Counted from the first letter of the stretch, positions 1-9,695 are shown. The stretch is DNA of 64,000 nt from Chitinophagaceae bacterium (GCA_016704325.1 JADJAG010000008.1:248001-312000), one strand, 5' to 3'. Program-made: numbers and translations. The notes: generated from the sequence alone by a model not told the origin.

Positions 1-203
1 ATTGCTTTTGCATATGCTTCATCAATTAGCTTATATTCGTAATAACTCAATGCTAACAGTTTTTCTACAACTTCAAAATTTCGAATAACATCATTGGGTA
101 CTTCTTTTTTAAAATAGAATTCTGGAATGTTTGAACAATATTCGTCAAATGTTAATTGGCCGAAAAATACATGCGGTTGAAGATGTTTTTCAGAAAAGGT
201 CAT
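1..203 (-). CDS. Unknown protein, N-terminal part only (runs off the window)
   Basis: An open frame starts with ATG at 203 and continues past base 1, giving the first 67 residues (MTFSEKHLQPHVFFGQ at the start). It begins 9 bases after the hsdR stop and runs in the same direction, so it is probably the last visible member of the restriction-modification operon. The visible part is soluble, rich in Phe, Tyr and Glu, with no signal peptide or membrane segment. I do not recognise the family. Type I restriction loci often carry an extra defence or regulatory gene in this place, but no function should be assigned from that. Confidence 0.6.
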   Translation of the reverse strand, partial: MTFSEKHLQPHVFFGQLTFDEYCSNIPEFYFKKEVPNDVIRNFEVVEKLLALSYYEYKLIDEAYAKA

Positions 204-212
204 ATTTAGATT

Positions 213-2588
213 TTATTCCTTGCTGTACTTTTTAAAATTCTCCGCCTGCTCAAATATCTCCTTAAACACCTCATCCTTCGGGACAGGCGGATAACCATGC
301 TCCGCAAGTATCAATATCAAATCCATCTTTAATTCAGCTTTAATATCGTCACGCTGCGACCAATCCGTATATCGGGCTTTGTCATCAACAACATTTTTTA
401 CCGCTTGCGAAAGCTTAATTAGTTTGCCTTCGGGATATTCAAAACTGTATTTCATTGCAATGGCTTTCAGAATATCAAAAAATGCCTTTTCCTCAAAGTC
501 AATTCCTAAATCCGTAAATGAGTTACGCTCCTTTTGTAAATCCCGGAACAGGTTTGCAAACTGTTCCGCTACGTCATCCAGTACATCACTTTGCATGGCC
601 TGGAAATCCTTTCTTTCATTATAGAGGTCCACCAGCATTTTCATCTTCTTCGTAAAGTCAATACCCTTAATTCTGTTAACCTTCTTAAATTCTTCAATAG
701 CTTGCGAAAGCAACTTCTGAAGCAATTTTATTTTGGTATTCGGTAATTTGATCTTATCAATCTTCGCCAGGTATTCATCGCTGAAGATATCAGCATTGGA
801 GTTCGGGTCATTTTTGTCTATTTTAAATAGTTCTTCCACTCCATCACTGATTAAGGCTTCCTCAATCATTTTTCTAACCTTGTCATTCATCTGTGCAGTG
901 TCGGGTGCTTCGCCGACTGATATCTTATGAATGATGGCTTTTATCGCGAAATAGAAATGGATGTAATCCCTTTCTGTTTCGCTTATCTCTTCGCTGGAGC
1001 AACATAAATCATAAGCGTATCGTAATTTTTTTACCCAACCCATAAACCGGGTCTCCATTTCTTTGGTGAGCTGGACAAATTCCACAGCACGGTTCAGGCA
1101 ATCTAACTTTTGCAATGGGGTTCCTTCAAAAAAAGGATGAATGTCAAATTTGTGGAAAAACCTTGCCAACAAATCCAACTGATCCTTTACTAGTACAACT
1201 GCTTTGTCAACATCTTCAAAATCGTCAGTATGCACGCTGGAATACCTTTTCAGCGCAAAGTTCATGTTGGACTTGATACCGATGTAATCTACCACCAACC
1301 CTACCTCCTTTCCTTCATATACACGGTTAACTCTTGAAATGGTTTGGATCAGCGAATGTTGTTCTACCGGCTTATCAATATAAATGGTCTCAAGGAATGG
1401 AACATCAAATCCCGTAAGCCACATATCTACCACCATTGCAATCTTGAAGTTGGACTTTTCATTCTTAAACTGACGGTCCAGTTCCTTCCTGTCTTCCTTG
1501 GTACCGAGCATATCGTACATTTCTTTTGGATCATCCTTATGCCGGGTCATCACCATTTTTATTTTTTCAATGGGTTTCAATTTCTGTTTTTCCTCCTCCG
1601 AAAGCACAGCACCCTCTTCACAATCCCTGATTTCTGCCCACTCCGGACGTAAGGCAATGATTTCTTTATACAGATCATAGGCAATGGGACGACTGCTTGA
1701 AACAAACATCACTTTCCCTTTTACACTGGCGCCTTCTTCAATCTTCCTTTCATAATGCTCAATAAAATCTGCCGCAAGCAATTTCAGGCGCTTAGGATCG
1801 CCTAAAATGACTTCCATTTGCGTGACCGCCCTTTTGCTTTCCTCAATCTGGTATTCATTAGTGCCTTCAATGGCGCACTTCTTATAGTATTCCTCAATCT
1901 CCTGCAGTTTTGCCTCATTCAATAATACTTTGGCAGCCCGTCCTTCATAAACAATTCGAACGGTGATTTCATCATCCACAGATTCCTTCATGGTATAGGC
2001 ATCAGCTACCTTACCAAATACATCTAATGTTCCATCAATTGGGGTTCCGGTGAAGCCAACATAAGTGGCATTGGGTAACGAATCATGAAGGTATTTGGCA
2101 AAGCCAAATTTTCTGGAAACGCCCTTATCGGATATTACTAACTTTTGATCAAGATTGATTTGTGATCGATGCGCTTCATCTGAGATACAAATCACGTTTG
2201 TTCTTTGGGTAAGTAACTCCGTGCTTTCAGTGAACTTGTGGATGGTGGTCAGGAAAACTCCACCGCTGTTTCTGTTTTGTAAGAGTGTTTTCAATTCGGC
2301 ACGGCTTTCAACGCTGATTACATTTTCATCACCAATAAATTTCTTGGCATTGGTAAACTGAGCGGAAAGCTGATCATCCAAATCGTTACGGTCAGTAATT
2401 AGGACTATGGTCGGGCTGGCAAAATGCGGACTTTTCATCAACAATCGCGTTAGGTACAACATCGTGAAACTCTTTCCGCAACCTGTTGCACCGAAATAGG
2501 TGCCCCCCTTTCCGCTACCTTCCGGCCGCATGTTCATTTTGATATTTTCAAACAACTTTTGGCAGCATAGTATTGCGGGTAACGGCAA
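213..2588 (-). CDS. hsdR: Type I restriction enzyme HsdR, C-terminal motor part (frameshifted gene)
   Basis: This frame carries the ATP-dependent translocase half of a type I restriction subunit. Visible are Walker A GATGCGKS, the DEAH box in ISDEAHRSQ, the SF2 motif GFTGTP, and the motif V/VI region TGFDVPFLETIYIDKP followed by QTISRVNR. The C-terminal helical region expected to contact the methylase follows. The nominal first residues (MPLPAILCCQ) are out-of-frame translation of the upstream part. True homology starts at KLFENIKMNMRPEG, which joins directly to the N-terminal fragment. One A is missing from an A run (T run 2557-2560 on the plus strand). Joined, the protein would be about 1,073 residues, normal for HsdR. 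Confidence 0.9.
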   Translation of the reverse strand: MPLPAILCCQKLFENIKMNMRPEGSGKGGTYFGATGCGKSFTMLYLTRLLMKSPHFASPTIVLITDRNDLDDQLSAQFTNAKKFIGDENVISVESRAELKTLLQNRNSGGVFLTTIHKFTESTELLTQRTNVICISDEAHRSQINLDQKLVISDKGVSRKFGFAKYLHDSLPNATYVGFTGTPIDGTLDVFGKVADAYTMKESVDDEITVRIVYEGRAAKVLLNEAKLQEIEEYYKKCAIEGTNEYQIEESKRAVTQMEVILGDPKRLKLLAADFIEHYERKIEEGASVKGKVMFVSSSRPIAYDLYKEIIALRPEWAEIRDCEEGAVLSEEEKQKLKPIEKIKMVMTRHKDDPKEMYDMLGTKEDRKELDRQFKNEKSNFKIAMVVDMWLTGFDVPFLETIYIDKPVEQHSLIQTISRVNRVYEGKEVGLVVDYIGIKSNMNFALKRYSSVHTDDFEDVDKAVVLVKDQLDLLARFFHKFDIHPFFEGTPLQKLDCLNRAVEFVQLTKEMETRFMGWVKKLRYAYDLCCSSEEISETERDYIHFYFAIKAIIHKISVGEAPDTAQMNDKVRKMIEEALISDGVEELFKIDKNDPNSNADIFSDEYLAKIDKIKLPNTKIKLLQKLLSQAIEEFKKVNRIKGIDFTKKMKMLVDLYNERKDFQAMQSDVLDDVAEQFANLFRDLQKERNSFTDLGIDFEEKAFFDILKAIAMKYSFEYPEGKLIKLSQAVKNVVDDKARYTDWSQRDDIKAELKMDLILILAEHGYPPVPKDEVFKEIFEQAENFKKYSKE

Positions 2589-3433
2589 ACAATCTTAACA
2601 TCGTCTTTTGCAGTATCAGGGAAATAAATAAAGTTGCGGATTACATCCACAAACCTTTGCTTGTTAAATAAGCCCTGAATCATGGTATAAAGCGAATTGA
2701 TACCATCCACAGCTTCATCCTCCGGGTTAATCTTCCGCCAGGCATAAAAGAAATCATACTTTGAAAAAAGTGAACCCATTTTGTTGTTCACTCCATCACT
2801 GATAACACAAAAAGCATTGTATTTAAACAATTCTGGAATATCTCTGCGATACCTTACGGTCAATTGGGTAAAAGCATCTTTAATTGTGCAACTTTCCTTA
2901 ACTGCAGTTTTGAATTCGATAACTACCAACGGCAAACCATTGATATAGACAATTCCATCCGGAATTCGTTTCTCATAACCTTCAATTTCCAGCTGATTTA
3001 CAAACCTGTAAATATTATCATCCCTTGTTTCATACCCATCTGATTCTTCAGCAGCAATATTTATTCCTTCATTTTTAATTGCTTTCTGTTTAATCCCTTG
3101 AGCACCAAAATCTATCAAATGGACATAAAGATCCTTTTTGCTCCTGTCTTCCCTTTTTATTGGAAACCCATCTCCAATCAATCGCATAATAGCTCTGTTA
3201 CTTTCATACAAAGCTGAACTCGGATACAATTCTAACCTTCTGATAATGTTATCAATTTCATTCAGCGTTATATCATCATCAGCATATCGGTTCAATAAAA
3301 ACTGCTTCAAATCATCACGAAGAAGCACATCACTAATTTCCTTGTGAATGGTTTCACCTTTGCAGTGCGCAAATTGCTCCGAAGCAAATAATTCAATGAC
3401 GGCTTGCTCTAATGTTTCTTCGCTGAATTTCAT
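2534..3433 (-). CDS. hsdR: Type I restriction enzyme HsdR, N-terminal nuclease part (frameshifted gene)
   Basis: The N-terminal part of HsdR carries a PD-(D/E)XK endonuclease signature: RIPDG (Asp159) followed by VIEFK (Glu173, Lys175). This domain cuts DNA after the complex translocates. The frame ends with the foreign tail SCLKISK just after RYPQYYAAK, a conserved HsdR region. The proper continuation (KLFENIK) lies one frame away in the next ORF, which overlaps by 55 bases. A single-base deletion in a run of A explains the break exactly. If it is real, this strain has no restriction activity from this locus. If it is a sequencing error, HsdR is intact. Confidence 0.9.
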   Translation of the reverse strand: MKFSEETLEQAVIELFASEQFAHCKGETIHKEISDVLLRDDLKQFLLNRYADDDITLNEIDNIIRRLELYPSSALYESNRAIMRLIGDGFPIKREDRSKKDLYVHLIDFGAQGIKQKAIKNEGINIAAEESDGYETRDDNIYRFVNQLEIEGYEKRIPDGIVYINGLPLVVIEFKTAVKESCTIKDAFTQLTVRYRRDIPELFKYNAFCVISDGVNNKMGSLFSKYDFFYAWRKINPEDEAVDGINSLYTMIQGLFNKQRFVDVIRNFIYFPDTAKDDVKIVCRYPQYYAAKSCLKISK

Positions 3434-3443
3434 TTTTATTGTC

Positions 3444-6400
3444 CTATAAACTCGAATAAATTTTCAACTCAATATTTCCAACTGTTGCTAAGTAGTGATG
3501 AACATTTCCCAACAATAAAAGAATATCGTTTGAAGCGTTTGCTTTACTTAATGAGGGTTGAACAATATAGATATGAAAATTAATCGGCTTTGTAAATTTG
3601 GCTTGACTCAGTAAGGATTCTAAATCATCTTCTGTTCCTTTTACTATTCTGCTGCATGAAACACCATTAAGTGTTTTTGTCTTTCTTTTAAAAAGATGAT
3701 TGAAAAACTCTTTTCCGTCTTTATGTTTCCATTTCAAAGATTTTTGCGCTTGTCCACAAACCTGATAGAAGTTATCAATATTGTTTCCCACCGTACCATT
3801 CCTTGCATACTTTAAATGATACAAATGAATGTCTATCACTTTGTCGGAATCATTTATGCCAATAATGTCTGCAATTTCACCTTTACCATCATCATCATAA
3901 ATTACCTGAAAATCATTTCTGATTTTATTGATAAAGTAGTATTGAATTGAATCTTGAATGTAAGGTGCAATGTCCTGTGATTCATTTCCAATGTTTACAC
4001 TATTCCAGGTATCAGTAATAATACTATCCAATGGGATTACTCCTGGAAACACCTTGAGTTTTACATAGAGGTTTTGAATCAGTTGTGACCCATCTGCAAA
4101 CCAAATTGTAGGTGTCAATTCTTGAAAGAAATCTCTTATGTCAGCACTTTTATTTCCATAAAGAACTGTGCAATCTGTTTGGTTTGTTTTTATGATTTGA
4201 AAATATTTTTCTTCCGTTTCTGCATTAACGCCAAGTTGAAGTTCAAAATGCACTGAATGTTGTGGTGTATCTAAAGAGAATTGCAAGCTCCCGTTTGTTG
4301 TTGGATTCAGGAGGTTTAACTCAACATCAGCCATATCAAATGAAACTCCATCGAAGTTAAACCGAAAACGGTCTTCTGCAAATTCATACATTGAAGAATG
4401 CCAATTAATATGGGTAGGCATTACATCAGGTCTTTGAGATGTTTTTTCAATAGCTAAAGTATGTTGTAGAACAATGTTTGGGTCAATAGCATCATTCTCC
4501 ACAATCTCACCAATCTCTTTGCACCACTTTGTTAGCTCATCTAAGTTGCCTCTCTGATAAGACCACACTTTTCCTTTCACGGAACATCCTAGTGAAACTT
4601 TTTCTCCTGCCTTATAACCTACCCCAAAAAAATTATTTTTAATAAGATTCCCTTGCTCTAATTCTCTAATGCCATCCTGAACTCCTTTTCCGAAAAAGGA
4701 TTGAAATGTAATGTCCTGTCCAATTCCTCTTTTTGTTCCTACATTATATAATTTCAATCTATGCACTTCATGAAAGATTCTAAAAACATTCATTCCAGTA
4801 ATTAAACTCGTTCTTCCCTCACCAAAAATTGCATCCATCAAAGTGCTACCTGAAAATGCTTTTAGTGATGTGTTCAAGAAAACTCTATTAATGTTAGGTC
4901 TTAAATCCCAATGAATAACCACAATGTCCCATTGTAAATTCTGAACAGTTTCAAAACTGCCCCACTCAACCTTTTCAATTTTGCCTAAGATAATTACAAG
5001 CGTATCTGTGTGGTTGGTATCGCTAAATACATACTCATAACCCTCTATCCCTGCAAATCCTGCTTGCCAATTAGATGGATTCCATTCATAGTTACTGTTT
5101 TTATAAATGACAGTACTCATGGCTGGATTAATTTCTCCAAATGGCACTTCGGATTGATTTATGTTTTGAAAGCCGTCAAGAAATTCCTTTATATTGATTT
5201 CCTTTTGCGTTGCGTTCGCACTCATACGGGGCAACAGCAAATTCCAATCAGCATTTCTTGCATAGAGTTTGTCTAATTCGTCATGAATTGGTGGATAAGC
5301 AATGTTCGTTATAAAACTTGCATTGCCCAATTCATCATAAGAGGTTCTTGTAAATCTACCTATGAATTGAAGCGTTATTGGCAAACTTTGTCTTTCATCA
5401 TGTATTGCTGCGATTTTTAGATTAGGTAAGTCAAAACCTTCACCCAACATATTTACGCAAACAATAATTGAATGCTCACCTCTTTTTATTGCATCAATTT
5501 TTTTGCTTAGTCCTCCTATCCCTGTGTGTACCATTATAGGATTGAGTTCAGGATAAGCTTGATAATATTCCAAAACTTCTTTGGCTCTTGTTTTATCCTT
5601 GCACCTTGCCATCAGAATATGATTATATCCTGCTTCAATGTCGGCTTTCAATTGTTCAACTGCTTTGTCAGCAATTTTTTTATCAGCAAGCTCCTTTTTG
5701 TATTCCCTAATCGGTAAGAAGTTAATTTCCTTGTAGTATTTCTGCTCTTGTGCTTTCCGAAGTGAAAAATTAAAAATTACTTTTCCTTTTAAACTCTGTC
5801 CGTCGTTCCTGAATGGTGTAGCTGTGAAGAGAAAAACCTTTCCTTTATCAAACTTTGCAATAAGTTCCTTCCAAGTTTCAGCTTCTGAATGATGTGCCTC
5901 GTCAACAAAGAAATGTGAGAAGCTGTCCTTTAAAATTGTTCGTTCCGCATTGGTGCAACCAGTGAGTATGTCCATTGTTGAGACAACAACATTACACTTT
6001 GAAATAAAGTCCTGTAGTTCCTGTGGAGTTTGAAAACCACTATTCAAAATTCCGACAATTGGATTCATGCAATCCGCACCAACAATTCCAAATTCTTTGA
6101 GCAAACCAAGCGTAATAAATTTATTTGAGATTTGATTTCTCAAAGAATCGGAAGGAACTGAAACAAGGATTTTATTGCATTCGTTGGCAATAAGAGTAGC
6201 CAACATTGTTTCTGTTTTTCCTGTTCCTGTTGGCATTACAACAATTGCTTTGTCTTCGGGATTTTGAATGTGTGCAAGAATTGAATGCAAAGCACCCATT
6301 TGAGGAGGTCTCAATCCTTTAATGTTTGCTTCTTCGTTTTCCTTTATGAAGTTGAACTTGTCTTTCCATGAGGCAATAACTTGGTCAGGTGTAGCGACAA

Positions 6401-6686
6401 CAAAAGAAGGATGCTTTAACCAACGCTTAATATTTAAATGGTTTGCATTTACATCTTTTCGTATAGGTTTCTTTGAGGTTAATAGAACAAAATCGTGTGC
6501 TGCAACATTGTTATCATCCTTATTTGAAGTAAGTAAATAGTTGATGCCGTTGCTTTCAATTACAAAAGGATTAGTTTTGACAAATTGAATGTTGTCTAGC
6601 GTTTGTTCTCCACCAAAGCATTGCCATACTTCATTGCCACTGGCTTCATAAATTAGCTTTGATATTCTTGGAAGATTTATTGGCAT
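3444..6686 (-). CDS. Large SF2 DEAH-box helicase within the R-M operon
   Basis: This 1,080-residue protein has a superfamily 2 helicase core: Walker A PTGTGKT (about 152-158), DEAH (262-265), the TATPF motif (about 288) and the motif VI sequence QFIGRFTRTS. About 110 residues precede the core. The long C-terminal region has no motif I can name, but contains GEIAD (936-940) followed by IDIHLYHLK (ending at Lys959). This spacing recalls the Asp...x-Lys pattern of PD-(D/E)XK folds, though His sits where Glu is usual. The gene lies between hsdS and hsdR with gaps of about 10 bases, so it is probably co-transcribed and defence-related. It is not HsdR. A role in DNA translocation or cleavage is inferred. 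Confidence 0.8.
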   Translation of the reverse strand: MPINLPRISKLIYEASGNEVWQCFGGEQTLDNIQFVKTNPFVIESNGINYLLTSNKDDNNVAAHDFVLLTSKKPIRKDVNANHLNIKRWLKHPSFVVATPDQVIASWKDKFNFIKENEEANIKGLRPPQMGALHSILAHIQNPEDKAIVVMPTGTGKTETMLATLIANECNKILVSVPSDSLRNQISNKFITLGLLKEFGIVGADCMNPIVGILNSGFQTPQELQDFISKCNVVVSTMDILTGCTNAERTILKDSFSHFFVDEAHHSEAETWKELIAKFDKGKVFLFTATPFRNDGQSLKGKVIFNFSLRKAQEQKYYKEINFLPIREYKKELADKKIADKAVEQLKADIEAGYNHILMARCKDKTRAKEVLEYYQAYPELNPIMVHTGIGGLSKKIDAIKRGEHSIIVCVNMLGEGFDLPNLKIAAIHDERQSLPITLQFIGRFTRTSYDELGNASFITNIAYPPIHDELDKLYARNADWNLLLPRMSANATQKEINIKEFLDGFQNINQSEVPFGEINPAMSTVIYKNSNYEWNPSNWQAGFAGIEGYEYVFSDTNHTDTLVIILGKIEKVEWGSFETVQNLQWDIVVIHWDLRPNINRVFLNTSLKAFSGSTLMDAIFGEGRTSLITGMNVFRIFHEVHRLKLYNVGTKRGIGQDITFQSFFGKGVQDGIRELEQGNLIKNNFFGVGYKAGEKVSLGCSVKGKVWSYQRGNLDELTKWCKEIGEIVENDAIDPNIVLQHTLAIEKTSQRPDVMPTHINWHSSMYEFAEDRFRFNFDGVSFDMADVELNLLNPTTNGSLQFSLDTPQHSVHFELQLGVNAETEEKYFQIIKTNQTDCTVLYGNKSADIRDFFQELTPTIWFADGSQLIQNLYVKLKVFPGVIPLDSIITDTWNSVNIGNESQDIAPYIQDSIQYYFINKIRNDFQVIYDDDGKGEIADIIGINDSDKVIDIHLYHLKYARNGTVGNNIDNFYQVCGQAQKSLKWKHKDGKEFFNHLFKRKTKTLNGVSCSRIVKGTEDDLESLLSQAKFTKPINFHIYIVQPSLSKANASNDILLLLGNVHHYLATVGNIELKIYSSL

Positions 6687-6695
6687 GTTGAAGTA

Positions 6696-7895
6696 TTAGT
6701 TTTCTATGGTTGCAAGTTTTGAGAGTAAAAGGTTTTTCATTTTTTCCAATACCAGTACTTCCTTTCTCTTACTAAAGATTAAATTTTCAATTGGCTTTAT
6801 TTTAATTGAAAAGTTTTCTTGTATAGGAATACTTGGGGCAATAATGAAGACACTGTAAAAAGCACTATGACTTAAATCTGATTGAGCTGAACCAGCAGCA
6901 AGTTCAACCATTAAATTGTATGTGCTGCTCTGCCTTAAAAACCAAAATATATAATCCTTTAAAAGCAATTCATTTTTGGGAGTAACTTTAAAGCAGTTAT
7001 TATAAACTACACCTTCCTTATTCCTAAAAACAAATCCTACCTGTCCAGTCCTTGTATAAATAATGTCTTCTTTTTTTGCGATGTTCTTAACGGGAACACT
7101 TTCATCAATAAATATTTTTTGTGTATCGTTAATCAAATCTGTGATTCTTAGTAAAGGAATTCCTTTTTCTTTTAATAGGTGGTTTGTAGTTGCATTCATT
7201 ACTAATCCTTGACTTAAAACTACAAACTCATTTAGTTTTTCTGCTTTCCAATCCTTAGGGATTTCACCCAATTCACTACCCAGCATTTCTCCACCACTAC
7301 TTTTGTATGGCTTGCCTTCTTTGTTTGGAAATTCAAAATCAACAAACCAATTCTTGTAAAGTGCTTGTGTAGTTTCTTCCAATTTTTGAATGAGTTGGTT
7401 GATGAGGGTAATGCGATTTACAATAGTGTTGTATTCTTTTGCAATTTCCTTTTGCTTAATAAGTGAAGGAACTTTTATAGGTGTTTCGCAAAATGTTTCC
7501 CAAGATATTCCACCACGAACATCACCACCACTTATAAAGCCAATGTATCTATCGTTTTCGGGACGACACAACCACATAAATAAATATTCAGGTAGAATGA
7601 CTTTTTCATCTTTTGGTTGGAAAACATAATAAGCTGATGAAACAATTGCAGGTTCTTCTTCTCGGTATAAATCAACTGGTAGCTTTTCATCTCTTCCAAC
7701 ACTCATTAACTTACAAGCTAATTGTCCTTTGTTTAAAACTTTATAAACCGACATATCAGTGCCAACAAGATTTGCAACAGATGAAATGAAAGTTTTCTCC
7801 ATACTCACACCAACAAGTTTTGTAATGGACAAATCAGTATTTCTAATATTGACTTCCTCAATAAATTCGCCTAACTGTTTATAATTTGATTTCAT
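6696..7895 (-). CDS. hsdS: Type I restriction-modification specificity subunit HsdS
   Basis: HsdS chooses the bipartite DNA target of the type I complex. The 399-residue protein has two target-recognition domains (about 1-150 and 215-370), each followed by a helical spacer. The central conserved stretch WFVDFEFPN, PYKSSGGEM and SELGEIPKDW, typical of HsdS, sits at about 185-220. The C-terminal helix (KMKNLLLSKLATIEN) matches the second spacer. Its start overlaps the end of hsdM by 17 bases, indicating translational coupling. The reading frame appears intact. The target sequence cannot be read from the protein. Confidence 0.95.
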   Translation of the reverse strand: MKSNYKQLGEFIEEVNIRNTDLSITKLVGVSMEKTFISSVANLVGTDMSVYKVLNKGQLACKLMSVGRDEKLPVDLYREEEPAIVSSAYYVFQPKDEKVILPEYLFMWLCRPENDRYIGFISGGDVRGGISWETFCETPIKVPSLIKQKEIAKEYNTIVNRITLINQLIQKLEETTQALYKNWFVDFEFPNKEGKPYKSSGGEMLGSELGEIPKDWKAEKLNEFVVLSQGLVMNATTNHLLKEKGIPLLRITDLINDTQKIFIDESVPVKNIAKKEDIIYTRTGQVGFVFRNKEGVVYNNCFKVTPKNELLLKDYIFWFLRQSSTYNLMVELAAGSAQSDLSHSAFYSVFIIAPSIPIQENFSIKIKPIENLIFSKRKEVLVLEKMKNLLLSKLATIEN

Positions 7896-8358
7896 AACCC
7901 AACTCTTTAAATACGGTTAGCAAATCTTTTTTGGATTGGTCTTCTGCTTTCAGCAAATCGGCAAACTCTGTTTGTAAGGTTTGCATCTTTTCATCAAAGT
8001 CAATATTCTCATCACGGTTTACAAACTCAATGTATTTGCTTGGCACAAGTGAGAAATCTTTTTTCTCTACTTCTTCAAACTTTGCACTGTAACAAAACTC
8101 GGCTGTGTTCTGATATGTTTTTTCAAAATCGGTTTGCTGCCAATTATGAAAAGTGTCTGTTACTTGTTTGATATTCTCTTCCGAAAACTGAATGAATTTT
8201 TTTTCAAACGGGATTCCAATTTTTCGCAAGTCCATGAAAAGAATTTCTCTTTCACGGTTGCGATACTTTTTAATTTTCCCATTGTGTTCAATGGTTCTTG
8301 CTTTCTTGTTTTTATTCAAGAACCAAAGTGTAACACTGATATTGGTAGTATAAAACAT
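7879..8358 (-). CDS. hsdM: HsdM methyltransferase, C-terminal part after an in-frame amber codon
   Basis: The first residues MFYTTNISVTLWFLNKNKK are the well-conserved continuation of the HsdM catalytic domain, followed by the helical C-terminal region that binds HsdS. The frame is identical to that of the upstream fragment and the two are separated only by TAG and GAT codons. The ATG is therefore an internal Met of HsdM, not an evolved start. Joined, the protein is about 524 residues, the usual HsdM size. Without readthrough or re-initiation this fragment would be untranslated or inactive. Confidence 0.85.
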   Translation of the reverse strand: MFYTTNISVTLWFLNKNKKARTIEHNGKIKKYRNREREILFMDLRKIGIPFEKKFIQFSEENIKQVTDTFHNWQQTDFEKTYQNTAEFCYSAKFEEVEKKDFSLVPSKYIEFVNRDENIDFDEKMQTLQTEFADLLKAEDQSKKDLLTVFKELGYEIKL

Positions 8359-8361
8359 ATC

Positions 8362-9453
8362 CTAAGGTAACACCAAAATTGCTTCTACCAAATTATTTAC
8401 AATCAACTTTCTCCTGATTTTATATTCATCACCACCTCCACCTAATGCCCCATTAGCTAAGATAAAACCGGCGACACCATTTTCAGAAAGTTTAGAAACC
8501 ATATTTAAAATCCAGGCATAGTTGGCATTGCCTGTTGGCGGTACTTCATAACCAGCCCACCGTGGATCGGTAGTCAATTCATTCTCTGCTCTCCACTGCT
8601 TTTGATTGAATGGCGGGTTAGCCATTACAAAGTCGGCTTTCAGGTCCTTGTGTTGGTCACGGAAAAATGTGTTCTCCGGTACATCACCCAAATTGGCTGT
8701 AATTCCTCGGATGGCTAAATTCATTTTAGCCAGCTTGTAAGTAGTGGCCGTGTATTCCTGTCCGTAAATGCTCACATCTTTGGTGTTGCCATGATGCGCC
8801 TGAATGAACTTGATGCTCTGAACAAACATTCCACCACTGCCACAGGCAGGGTCGTATATTTTCCCTTTGTAAGGCTCAAGCATTTCAGCAATCAGGTTTA
8901 CAATGCTTTTGGGAGTGTAAAATTCTCCTTTGCCCTTTCCCTCCGCCAATGCGAACTTGCTAAGGAAATATTCATACACTCTGCCAACAATGTCCTGTTG
9001 CTTGTCCCGGAGCGTATCAATGTTATTGATGGTATCAAGCAGCGATGCCAGCTTGCTGACATCTAAATTCATGCGTGAATAGTAGTTGTCGGGCAATGCG
9101 CCTTTTAAAGCAGGGTTGTTTTTCTCAACGGTAAAGAGAGCAGTGTCAATTTTTATAGCAATGTCGTCTTGTTTGGCATTATCAATCAAATAACTCCAAC
9201 GCGATACTTGCGGCAAGTAAAAAACATTCTTACTGGTATAAAACTCCACCATGTCTAAATATTTTACTTTGCCTTCGGCAATCAATTCCGCTTTGCGCTC
9301 TTCAAACTTGTCGCTGGCAAACTTCAGGAATATCAGTCCAAGCACAACGTGCTTGTATTCTGATGGTTCTACAGAACCGCGAAGCTTATTTGCGGAATCC
9401 CAAAGGGCTTCTTCTATGGATTTGTGTTTTTTATCTTTTGCTTGTTTAGCCAT
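8362..9453 (-). CDS. hsdM: HsdM N6-adenine methyltransferase, N-terminal part (ends at premature TAG)
   Basis: HsdM transfers a methyl group from S-adenosylmethionine to adenine in the type I target. This part has the N-terminal HsdM_N helical domain (about 10-150), the SAM-binding motif DPACGSGGMF (201-210) and the catalytic NPPF motif (279-282). It stops after LVEAILVLP at TAG (8362-8364), inside the catalytic domain. The next codons in the same frame resume the family sequence (DMFYTTNIS). This is a nonsense codon, not a frameshift. CAG-to-TAG or AAG-to-TAG is a plausible single change. hsdM is the first gene of the operon. Confidence 0.92.
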   Translation of the reverse strand: MAKQAKDKKHKSIEEALWDSANKLRGSVEPSEYKHVVLGLIFLKFASDKFEERKAELIAEGKVKYLDMVEFYTSKNVFYLPQVSRWSYLIDNAKQDDIAIKIDTALFTVEKNNPALKGALPDNYYSRMNLDVSKLASLLDTINNIDTLRDKQQDIVGRVYEYFLSKFALAEGKGKGEFYTPKSIVNLIAEMLEPYKGKIYDPACGSGGMFVQSIKFIQAHHGNTKDVSIYGQEYTATTYKLAKMNLAIRGITANLGDVPENTFFRDQHKDLKADFVMANPPFNQKQWRAENELTTDPRWAGYEVPPTGNANYAWILNMVSKLSENGVAGFILANGALGGGGDEYKIRRKLIVNNLVEAILVLP

Positions 9454-9695
9454 GTTGCCTGAATAGAATACTTTCTGCGTTGCGTCCCGCTAAGATATAA
9501 GTTAAATGCAGAATCTTCCTACAAGCGAAAGCTTTTAGAGCAAGGTCGTTTGAGACGATGAAGCGATCTTTATAGACTTATACTTCTTCTACTTGCGTAT
9601 TGGTTCTCCAGCAGCATCGAAGTAAGTAATGTTTTGATTGCCTACAAACAGGCACGCAATGGCAAAGCAGAATTTCTTCTGAAGCTGAGAGTTAT

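Noticed and set aside
2534..2588. Programmed -1 frameshift in hsdR
   Set aside because: The slip site CC-AAA-AG does not match the usual X-XXY-YYZ form and no downstream stem-loop is evident. A deletion is simpler.
5010..5276. Plus-strand frames opposite the helicase gene and other large genes
   Set aside because: These are shadows of clearly coding minus-strand sequence, and lack motifs.
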